Origin: Bacteroidetes bacterium GWA2_30_7
GTDB taxonomy: Bacteria > Bacteroidota > Bacteroidia > Bacteroidales > GWF2-33-38
NCBI GenBank assembly: GCA_001768155.1
Contig: MENC01000081.1
Span: 1 to 16,293 of the forward strand
Reading direction: 5' to 3'
Length of the DNA stretch: 16,293 bases
The notes under the pieces were generated by a model that searched no databases, had not been told where the DNA came from, and saw nothing but the letters and a program-made list of their open reading frames with translations. This document shows positions 5,812-11,832 of the stretch, in pieces (the stretch's first letter is position 1; each line of letters opens with the position of its first letter). Position numbers and translations under genes: made by a program.

Positions 5812-6453
5812 ATGGCAATTGTTCAAAATCCTATCACAGGTCGAACCAAAAAAAAATTTGGTACAGCAGTATTTTCCAAACAGTTTGGAAGTAATACAAT
5901 GAGGTCTAAACCAGTTGATGTTAAAAACCCTAACACACCTGGTCAAAAAGCACAAAGGTCAAAATTTGCTTTAATGATTGATACTGCTCGCAGTGTTCTA
6001 GAATTAATTAAAGTTTCTTTTCAGGGTGAAGCTGTGGGAATGTCAGCTTTCAATGCATTTATTTCTTATAATATTAAAAATGCAGTAACAGGAACGCCCG
6101 GTAATGCTACTATTGATTTTTCAAAATTATTGATTGCAAAAGGTTCATTATTGAAATGTCCTGAAATTATTGGTTCTTCAGCTTCTGCTCACACAGTTAC
6201 AAGAATTTGGGACCCACCAATTGACCCTGAATCTATTTCAAGTGATGAATTACTTTCAACAGTAACTTTTAATGTTGATAGAAAGTTATGGTTAATTGAA
6301 AATTCTTGTGCTTTAAGAAGCTTAGGCACATACACACAAACTCTTCCAGTTTCTTGGTCAAATGATGAAGTACATGTTTATTCTTTTTTTGTTAGCCCTG
6401 ATGGTAGAAAAAATTCAGACAGTATTTATGGTGGTTTAATTACTGTTTTGTAA
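5812..6453 (+). CDS. DUF6266 family protein, function unknown
   Basis: A 213-residue protein that I recognise as DUF6266, a family common in Bacteroidota. Family features are the early FG-rich segment (GRTKKKFGTAVFSKQFG), the central AQRSKFALMIDTARSVLELIKVSF helix, and MSAFNAFISYNIKNAVTG at about residues 77-94, followed by a beta-rich C-terminal half. There is no signal peptide and no catalytic motif that I can name. It is a single-gene unit with its own upstream palindrome and tandem repeats and its own terminator. Members often occur as several paralogues per genome, but only one copy is present here. Function is unknown; I would not guess beyond a soluble or assembly-forming protein. Confidence 0.75.
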   Translation: MAIVQNPITGRTKKKFGTAVFSKQFGSNTMRSKPVDVKNPNTPGQKAQRSKFALMIDTARSVLELIKVSFQGEAVGMSAFNAFISYNIKNAVTGTPGNATIDFSKLLIAKGSLLKCPEIIGSSASAHTVTRIWDPPIDPESISSDELLSTVTFNVDRKLWLIENSCALRSLGTYTQTLPVSWSNDEVHVYSFFVSPDGRKNSDSIYGGLITVL

Positions 6454-6477
6454 AATTTTTAATAATAATTAGTTCTT

Positions 6478-6509
6478 AAAAGGCTTATTGGCAACGATAA
6501 GCCTTTTTT
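6478..6509 (+). terminator. Rho-independent terminator after the DUF6266 gene
   Basis: AAAAGGCTTAT (6478-6488) and ATAAGCCTTTT (6497-6507) form an 11-bp perfect stem with an 8-base loop, and the T run continues to 6509. It begins 25 bases past the stop. Confidence 0.9.
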
Positions 6510-6841
6510 CTTTCATTCAATAAAAGGTTTATAAATATATTAAAGTTGTTTTAATTGGATATGTTTAATATTGTTTTTTTGGCATTCTTGATGGTCTAAA
6601 TCTAATTTCATCTCAATTTTCAATAGTCTATAAAATTCAAGTATTATGCAAAGTCCAATTGTGGTTACACTTTGTGATTACGTTTATTTCTTTTTACAAA
6701 AAAAGTATATTTTTTTTAAGCAAATAATTGATATTTCTTATATCTTTGCAACCGTTTTGGTTTTTGTATATAAATATGTTTTTTTTATTTTGTTATGCAA
6801 AATGTTATGCAAATTATAACTCAAAGCTCCAAAACGCCTCT
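6510..6841 (+). other. AT-rich leader region of tRNA-Arg
   Basis: No gene is seen. TATCTTTG at 6741-6748 matches the TAnnTTTG -7 box and is the likely promoter for the tRNA, giving a precursor leader of about 90 bases; the -33 element is poor. Within the leader CGTTTTGG (6753-6760) can pair with CCAAAACG (6829-6836), which would close a stem just before the mature tRNA. TGTTATGCAAA occurs twice 12 bases apart (6791-6801, 6803-6813), and its core TTATGCAAA also occurs at 6644-6652. Confidence 0.5.
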
Positions 6842-6915
6842 GGTTCCGTAGCTCAGTTGGATAGAGCAACAGCCTTCTAAGCTGTGGGTCGCGCGTTCGA
6901 ATCGCGCCGGAATCA
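6842..6915 (+). tRNA. tRNA-Arg (anticodon TCT)
   Basis: A complete cloverleaf is readable. The acceptor arm GGTTCCG pairs with CGGAATC (one G-U), the D stem is GCTC/GAGC, the anticodon stem is ACAGC/GCTGT with loop CTTCTAA (TCT at 34-36, reading AGA), the variable loop is GGGTC, and the T arm is GCGCG-TTCGAAT-CGCGC. The discriminator base is A6915. CCA is not encoded, so it must be added enzymatically. tRNA genes are common integration sites, but I see no duplicated tRNA 3' end in the window. Confidence 0.97.
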
Positions 6916-6916
6916 C

Positions 6917-6943
6917 AAAATTGCCATCAATAGATGGCTTTTT
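6917..6943 (+). terminator. Rho-independent terminator after tRNA-Arg
   Basis: GCCATC (6923-6928), the loop AATA and GATGGC (6933-6938) are followed by TTTTT (6939-6943). The stem starts eight bases after the mature tRNA end. Confidence 0.85.
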
Positions 6944-6950
6944 GTATTTA

Positions 6951-6980
6951 ATACAATATTCAATACTTTTATACAATATT
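6951..6980 (+). promoter_or_regulatory. Direct repeat ATACAATATT just upstream of queE
   Basis: ATACAATATT occurs at 6951-6960 and 6971-6980, exactly 20 bases apart (about two helical turns), and ends eight bases before the queE ATG. It could be promoter DNA or a regulator site. There is no good TAnnTTTG box here, and I do not see a preQ1 riboswitch in this short gap. Confidence 0.3.
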
Positions 6981-6987
6981 TATTTTA

Positions 6988-7617
6988 ATGCAAACTCCCG
7001 ACGATATTTACGAAAATGGAAACAAACTTCCCCTGATTGAAGAATTTTATTCACTTCAGGGAGAAGGGTTTAACACAGGAAAACCAGCATATTTCATAAG
7101 GCTTGGGGGTTGTGACATTGGCTGCAAATGGTGCGATGCAAAATTTACGTGGAATAAGCAATTTCATAATCTTACTAATGTTCAGGAAATTGTGAATAAT
7201 GCATTGTTAGTTTCTGCAAAATCTATTGTAGTTACTGGTGGTGAGCCACTTTCGTACAATCTTGATATTTTATGCCAAAAATTGAAAAAACATAACTTTG
7301 AAACATTTATCGAAACATCAGGTTGTTACGAAATTACCGGAATTTGGGATTGGATTTGTCTGTCGCCAAAAGAAAATAATCCACCGCTTGAACCTATCTA
7401 TAATATTGCAAATGAGCTTAAAGTGATTATTTCATCGGAAAAAGATTTTGAATGGGCTGAAATTAATGCTGCAAAAATAAACAAAAATGCTACCCTGTTT
7501 TTGCAACCGGAATGGAGTGTTTATGATAAAATTATATCCAAAATAGTTGATTATATTAAGATTAATCCGAAATGGAGAATTTCGTTGCAAAGTCATAAAT
7601 TTATGAACATACCTTAG
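6988..7617 (+). CDS. queE: 7-carboxy-7-deazaguanine synthase (radical SAM), queuosine pathway
   Basis: A 209-residue radical SAM enzyme that converts 6-carboxy-tetrahydropterin to 7-carboxy-7-deazaguanine, the ring-contraction step towards preQ0 and queuosine. The N-terminal LIEEFYSLQGEGFNTGKPA segment (residues 16-34) is the QueE hallmark. The iron-sulfur cluster Cys residues are Cys42, Cys46 and Cys49 in GGCDIGCKWCD (CX3CX2C). VVTGGEP is the SAM-binding glycine motif, and the end RISLQSHKFMNIP is the conserved QueE C-terminus, so the gene is full length. It follows the tRNA-Arg terminator. No other queuosine gene is present in the window. Downstream lies the hipBA module, which separates it from the envelope genes. 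Confidence 0.96.
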   Translation: MQTPDDIYENGNKLPLIEEFYSLQGEGFNTGKPAYFIRLGGCDIGCKWCDAKFTWNKQFHNLTNVQEIVNNALLVSAKSIVVTGGEPLSYNLDILCQKLKKHNFETFIETSGCYEITGIWDWICLSPKENNPPLEPIYNIANELKVIISSEKDFEWAEINAAKINKNATLFLQPEWSVYDKIISKIVDYIKINPKWRISLQSHKFMNIP

Positions 7618-7697
7618 CTTAGGTAAGATTTGTAATTTTCAAACTTATATACTCAATCTTAATAGGTTTACGAAAGTAAAGCTATTTAGAGTGAGTA

Positions 7698-7739
7698 ATG
7701 CCGATAGGAATTTTTTGCATTTCTATTCCGTATCGGTAT
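7698..7739 (+). repeat. Strong hairpin between queE and hipBA
   Basis: ATGCCGATAGGAAT (7698-7711) pairs with ATTCCGTATCGGTAT (7725-7739) along 14 positions, with one bulged G (7730), one G-T wobble and a 13-base loop. It is not followed by T residues on either strand. It could stop queE read-through, but it also abuts the first of the two hipB-upstream direct repeats, so a regulatory role is equally possible. Confidence 0.6.
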
Positions 7740-7893
7740 AACTTATGATATATTAATAGTTAATGGCTTAAAATGAAAATAACTACGAATATTTTAATAG
7801 TTAAATAAAAAATATTATATTTGCATTAACTTATGATATATTAATAGTTAATAGCTTAAAATGATGCTAACTATGAATGTTTTAATAATTAAA
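7739..7893 (+). repeat. Two ~67-bp imperfect direct repeats flanking the hipBA promoter
   Basis: 7739-7805 and 7827-7893 align without gaps at 88-base spacing with about eight mismatches. Each copy carries two TTAATARTTAA near-palindromes: 7753-7763 and 7794-7804 in the first, 7841-7851 and 7882-7892 in the second. The within-copy spacing is 41 bases in both. The mismatches spare three of the four sites entirely; the fourth carries one change. This looks like a multi-site operator for HipB or the HipAB complex. Confidence 0.7.
7792..7823 (+). promoter_or_regulatory. Putative hipBA promoter
   Basis: TTTT (7792-7795), a 20-base spacer and TATATTTG (7816-7823) fit the Bacteroidota consensus. 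The -33 element overlaps the second TTAATARTTAA site, and the predicted transcript start (about 7828-7830) falls at the beginning of the second direct repeat, so a protein bound to these repeats would be expected to block transcription. Confidence 0.55.
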
Positions 7894-7901
7894 ATAATAA
7901 A

Positions 7902-8222
7902 ATGATGGGTAATTGGTTATTTTTAACAGAAAAAGAAATCTTAGAAGAAATAGGTAAAAAACTAAAAGAAATAAGATTGCAACATAACCTTACTCAAAAA
8001 GAAATTAGTGAGGAGGTTGGTCTAAGTGTATCTACAATTAGTCTGATAGAACAAGGAAAATCCACAACAGTTGAAAGTTTAATAAGAATTTTAATAAGAT
8101 TAAACCGAATAAAAGATTTTGAAACCGTATTTAGAGTTGGAGAAAATTTAGAGTTAAAGTTAAAGTTTGAGAAAGCAAAGTTAAAAACAGAAAGAAAACG
8201 AGCATCTAAAAAAATAAAATAG
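7902..8222 (+). CDS. hipB: HipB-like antitoxin, XRE-family helix-turn-helix repressor
   Basis: A 106-residue protein with a Cro/C1-type helix-turn-helix at about residues 18-70 (LKEIRLQHNLTQKEISEEV, then GLSVSTISLIEQGKSTTVES). This is typical of HipB, which in the family neutralises HipA and represses its own operon by binding upstream operators. The end is very basic (KLKTERKRASKKIK) and may contact DNA or the toxin. The ATG at 7902 is followed by a second in-frame ATG at 7905; either could be used. The stop is two bases before the hipA ATG, so the pair is one transcription unit. The repeats at 7739-7893 are candidate operators. Confidence 0.9.
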   Translation: MMGNWLFLTEKEILEEIGKKLKEIRLQHNLTQKEISEEVGLSVSTISLIEQGKSTTVESLIRILIRLNRIKDFETVFRVGENLELKLKFEKAKLKTERKRASKKIK

Positions 8223-8224
8223 TT

Positions 8225-9508
8225 ATGATAATACAAGTAAAATTGTATGATGAAGTATTAGGCACAGTAGAATGGAACGATACAAAAGGCAGTTCTACTT
8301 TTCAATATAGCGATAACGCATTACGTAAAGGAATAGAACCATCCCCTATATTAATGCCTACACAAGAACGGATATTTGAAACAAATAGAGACAATATAAA
8401 TTTTCACAATTTACCATATTTATTATCGGATTCAATGCCTGATGATTTTGGCAATACAATGATGAAAGAATGGTTAAAACAAAAGAATATTTCGATTGAT
8501 GATATAAACCCTGTTGACAGATTAACATACGTGGGTAAAAGAGGCATGGGAGCTTTAGAATACGAACCAATTAATCATAAAGAAAATAATTACAATGTAG
8601 ATGTTAGTGATTTATTAAATGTAGCAAAAAAAGTTTTAGAAGGAAAGATAGAAACTTCTTATAATGATTTAGATGCAGCTTGTTTATCGGATATATTAAG
8701 AATAGGAACTTCTGTTGGTGGAGCGAGAGCTAAGGCTTTGGTTGCTATAAAAACCGATACAAATAACAAAATTGAAGAAATTAGACCCGGTGATATTATT
8801 CAACCTAAAGGTTATTCATATTGGATTCTTAAAATTGATGGTGCAAATGAAAAAACTTTGGGAGAAAGTGTTGGGAAGGGAAAAATAGAATATGCTTATT
8901 ATAAATTAGCAAAGGAAGCAGGTATAGATATATCGGATAGTCTTTTATATGAAGAAAATAATAGATTCCATTTTTTAACAAAACGCTTTGACAGAACAAA
9001 CACCGGTGAAAAAATTCACATGCAAACCTTTGGAGCTTTAGCAGGTATTGATTATAAAATTCAAAAAGCAAGTAGTTATGAAACTTTGTTTAGGGTAATG
9101 AAAAGACTTAATCTTACATATAATCAATTTGAACAACAATATAGGCGAGCATTATTTAATATAATAGCAAGAAATCATGATGACCACGTTAAAAATTTTT
9201 CATTTTTAATGAATAAAGACGGTAAGTGGCAAATATCTCCAGCTTATGATGTTAACTTTTCATATAGTCTAAATGGAACTTGGACAAATGTTCATCAATC
9301 GTCAATAAATGGAAAATTTGATAATTTCACAAGAGATGATTTATTAAATTTTGGTAAAACATTTGGTATAAAAAAAACTAATCATATTTTAGAGGAAATT
9401 ATAACAGCAGTAAATAAATGGTCTGAAATAGCTAAAGATATAGACATCCCTTTAAAAGAAATAGACGCTATTAATAAGAACCTAAGAATTAGTCGTTTTA
9501 ATAAATAA
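8225..9508 (+). CDS. hipA: HipA-family serine/threonine kinase toxin
   Basis: A 427-residue full-length HipA, with an N-terminal HipA domain (about 1-115) followed by the kinase domain. In E. coli, HipA phosphorylates glutamyl-tRNA synthetase and causes growth arrest and persistence; the target here is unknown. Visible motifs are the Ser-containing loop GTSVGGARAKAL (161-172), equivalent to the autophosphorylated Ser150 loop of E. coli; RFDR at 254-257; ARNHDDHVKN (315-324), with Asp319 as the likely catalytic base and Asn324 as the metal ligand; and SPAYDVN, with Asp342 as the second metal ligand. All key residues are intact, so the toxin is probably active. The gene is two bases downstream of hipB. 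No terminator is obvious after it. Confidence 0.95.
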   Translation: MIIQVKLYDEVLGTVEWNDTKGSSTFQYSDNALRKGIEPSPILMPTQERIFETNRDNINFHNLPYLLSDSMPDDFGNTMMKEWLKQKNISIDDINPVDRLTYVGKRGMGALEYEPINHKENNYNVDVSDLLNVAKKVLEGKIETSYNDLDAACLSDILRIGTSVGGARAKALVAIKTDTNNKIEEIRPGDIIQPKGYSYWILKIDGANEKTLGESVGKGKIEYAYYKLAKEAGIDISDSLLYEENNRFHFLTKRFDRTNTGEKIHMQTFGALAGIDYKIQKASSYETLFRVMKRLNLTYNQFEQQYRRALFNIIARNHDDHVKNFSFLMNKDGKWQISPAYDVNFSYSLNGTWTNVHQSSINGKFDNFTRDDLLNFGKTFGIKKTNHILEEIITAVNKWSEIAKDIDIPLKEIDAINKNLRISRFNK

Positions 9509-9736
9509 AGATTAGAAAAAGATAAGAAGAATAATTGCCAGAGCCTACAATGTATAAAAATATTAACCGAAGTAGAAGTAAATTCAAGGGTTGTATTGCA
9601 CTTCAGCTTTCTTATAACTTAATCTCGCAAGATAAAAAATTTGCGAAAAGTACTGAAAAGCACTACCTTTTGCAAAAAATTACTTCCATCGAAGGCGTAA
9701 AAATAATTATAACCACCAACCTCAAACAAATTACCA
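9509..9736 (+). other. Gap between hipA and the PorE-like gene, possible gene remnant
   Basis: An open frame from a TTG at 9535 runs through this gap and into the next gene in another frame, ending at 9888. Up to about 9736 its codons look mildly protein-like, but there is no ATG with a plausible leader and I recognise no family; the later part is clearly the shadow of the PorE-like gene. It may be the decayed end of a gene that once followed queE. AACCTCAAAC (9718-9727) is the first of three copies of that decamer near the next start. Confidence 0.35.
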
Positions 9737-11737
9737 ATGAACCTCAAACCTCAAACTCCTGCCCGCTTCGCATCAGGCGGGTCAAACCTCAAACTCTTCC
9801 TATTATTTTTCTGCATATTTATTTCCAACAATCTATTCTCTCAGGAAGATTTTACAACAAAATCGAAAAAAGCCATAAAACTGTTTAAACAAGCCGAAAT
9901 TAGTTATAATGAAAGAAAAGATAATGAAGCAATTGAGCAATTAAAATCAGCTTTAAAGGTTGATTCCACATTTATAGAAGCATATTTATTAAAAGCAAAT
10001 ATTCTTCACGATAATAGAAAATACGAAGAAGAAATTGCAGATTATAAGAAAGTTATAGCATTAAATCCCAAATTTTCGTATAAAACATATTATTTTTCCG
10101 GAATTGCATATTTATTAATCGGGAAATACAACGATGCTTTAGAAAATTTTAAAACTGTTGAAACTTTTTCTTCGGTCAAATCTATAACTTTGGAAAGCAA
10201 TTCAAAATTAATTGAACGCTGTAAATTTGCATTAGAGCAAATTGCAAATCTTGTGGAATTTAATCCGGTAAATGTTGGAAAAGAGATTAATACTGAACTT
10301 GACGAGTATTGGCCCACCATTTCGGTTGATGAGTCGAAGTTAGTTTTTACACGCCTTATTCCAAGCTCTCCAAATCAGATTATTAGTCAATTAGGAAAAC
10401 AAGAGGATATATATTTTTCGTATAAAAAAGATGGAAAATGGCAAGATGCTTTTAATGCCGGACAGCCTTTAAATACTACAAATAACGAAGGAGCTATGAC
10501 ACTTTCGCCCGATGGAAATATTTTCTTTTATACTGTTTGCAACCGTCCCGAAGATTATGGCTCGTGCGATATTTATTATTCAAGAAAAATCGGCAATTCG
10601 TGGACAAATCCTAAGAATTTAGGCGATAAAGTAAATTCAAGATATTGGGAATCGAATCCATCTTTTTCGTCAGACGGAAAAACGCTATTTTTCATCAGCA
10701 ATCGTACAGGTGGTTTTGGAAAAATGGATATTTGGTATTCTAAAATTATTAATAAAGATGATAATGGAAATTTCAGTTGGTCTCAGCCTCAAAACATTGG
10801 TAATATTATAAATACAGAAGAAAGCGAATTGTCGCCATTTATTCATCCCGATAATTCAACTTTTTATTTTGCATCTGACGGACATTTAGGAATGGGTGGT
10901 CAGGATATTTTTATATCCAAAAAAGATTCGCTTGGAAATTGGAAAAAGCCCGAAAATATTGGTTATCCGATTAATACTTTTAAAGATGAAACAGGAATTG
11001 TGGTAAACTCTAAAGGCGATTATGCATACATTGTTTCTGATAGGGAAAATGGTTTTGGTGGCTTAGATATTTATTCATTTGAAATAAAAGGAGATATAAA
11101 ACCGGTATATGTAAACTATGTAAAAGGTAAAATTTATGACGCAGAAACAAAAAAACCATTAAGTGCTGATTTTGAGTTATATAATATTGAATCTTGTGAA
11201 CTTGCTGTATCATCTAGTTCTGATGGAACAACAGGAGAATATTTAGTTAGTTTACCAGTGAATCATGAATATGCATTTAATGCTTCCAAAAAAGGTTATA
11301 TGTTTTATTCTGAACACTTTTCGTTAACTCAGGAAGATGTTGAAAATAAGGAGTATGTCTTAAATATTCCTTTGCAGCCAATTAAAGAAAATATGACAGT
11401 TGTTCTGAAAAATATTTTTTATGAAACAGATTCATACACTTTTAAAAAAGAATCTCAAGCTGAACTCAATAAACTAGTTTCATTTTTAAAAGAAAATCCA
11501 GAAATTAAAATCGAAATTGGTGGACATACTGATAACGTTGGAACAAAAGAATATAATAAAAAATTATCAGAAAATCGTTCAAAAACAGTTTACGATTATT
11601 TAGTTTTAAAAGAAATCAATAAAGATAGATTAACTTTTAAAGGATACGATTTTTCTGTTCCGCTTTCTACTAATGATACCGAAGAAGGTCGTTCATTAAA
11701 CAGAAGAACAGAGTTTAAAATTGTTTCAATAAAGTAG
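9737..11737 (+). CDS. TPR / beta-propeller / CRD / OmpA-C envelope protein, PorE-like
   Basis: A 666-residue exported protein. The hydrophobic signal segment is at residues 19-36 (LKLFLLFFCIFISNNLFSQ), preceded by an unusually long n-region. Then come TPR repeats (about 44-145), a PD40/WD40-like propeller (about 188-450, with repeated motifs such as SPDGNIFFY, SSDGKTLFF and GGQDIFIS), a carboxypeptidase-regulatory-like fold (about 460-545) and an OmpA C-terminal peptidoglycan-binding domain (558-666), with Asp599 and Arg614 in HTDNVGT...NRSKTV. This domain order matches PorE of the type IX secretion system, but Bacteroidota encode many paralogues. PorE is a lipoprotein, and I see no good lipobox here, so PorE-like is safer than PorE. 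It probably anchors an outer-membrane complex to peptidoglycan. Confidence 0.85.
   Translation: MNLKPQTPARFASGGSNLKLFLLFFCIFISNNLFSQEDFTTKSKKAIKLFKQAEISYNERKDNEAIEQLKSALKVDSTFIEAYLLKANILHDNRKYEEEIADYKKVIALNPKFSYKTYYFSGIAYLLIGKYNDALENFKTVETFSSVKSITLESNSKLIERCKFALEQIANLVEFNPVNVGKEINTELDEYWPTISVDESKLVFTRLIPSSPNQIISQLGKQEDIYFSYKKDGKWQDAFNAGQPLNTTNNEGAMTLSPDGNIFFYTVCNRPEDYGSCDIYYSRKIGNSWTNPKNLGDKVNSRYWESNPSFSSDGKTLFFISNRTGGFGKMDIWYSKIINKDDNGNFSWSQPQNIGNIINTEESELSPFIHPDNSTFYFASDGHLGMGGQDIFISKKDSLGNWKKPENIGYPINTFKDETGIVVNSKGDYAYIVSDRENGFGGLDIYSFEIKGDIKPVYVNYVKGKIYDAETKKPLSADFELYNIESCELAVSSSSDGTTGEYLVSLPVNHEYAFNASKKGYMFYSEHFSLTQEDVENKEYVLNIPLQPIKENMTVVLKNIFYETDSYTFKKESQAELNKLVSFLKENPEIKIEIGGHTDNVGTKEYNKKLSENRSKTVYDYLVLKEINKDRLTFKGYDFSVPLSTNDTEEGRSLNRRTEFKIVSIK
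9749..9793 (+). repeat. 45-nt in-frame insertion-like segment inside the signal-peptide coding region
   Basis: The decamer AACCTCAAAC occurs at 9740-9749 and again at 9785-9794, exactly 45 bases (15 codons) apart. Between them lies a GC-rich segment with CCCGC (9762-9766) and GCGGG (9777-9781) that can form a hairpin. Removing the 45 bases leaves a conventional signal peptide starting MNLKLFLLFFCIF. Its composition differs sharply from the AT-rich surroundings. Confidence 0.6.
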
Positions 11738-11786
11738 TAAGTGATAAGAACAAGTAATAAGTTTTAACAATTTATCAGTGAAACAA

Positions 11787-11817
11787 TTTAACAATTTAAC
11801 AATTTGTTTTACATTTG
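11787..11817 (+). promoter_or_regulatory. Putative promoter of the LysM/ligand-binding gene
   Basis: TTTA (11787-11790), a 19-base spacer and TACATTTG (11810-11817) fit the Bacteroidota consensus. The predicted transcript start is about 11822-11824, which rules out the TTG at 11815 as a start codon and favours the ATG at 11833. The spacer is built of ACAATTTA-type repeats that are common in intergenic DNA of these organisms. Confidence 0.5.
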
Positions 11818-11832
11818 CATAAAATGCAACAA

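Noticed and set aside
6842..6915. tRNA-linked integrative element boundary
   Set aside because: No integrase gene and no repeated copy of the tRNA 3' end is present in the window.
9737..9850. Lipoprotein signal at Cys26 of the PorE-like protein
   Set aside because: The residues before the Cys (LLFF) do not fit a lipobox, and the hydrophobic stretch continues after it.
9535..9888. TTG-started 117-aa open frame before and into the PorE-like gene
   Set aside because: No ATG-based start, no recognised family, and the last 50 codons are out-of-frame reading of a certain gene. I note only a possible remnant up to 9736.
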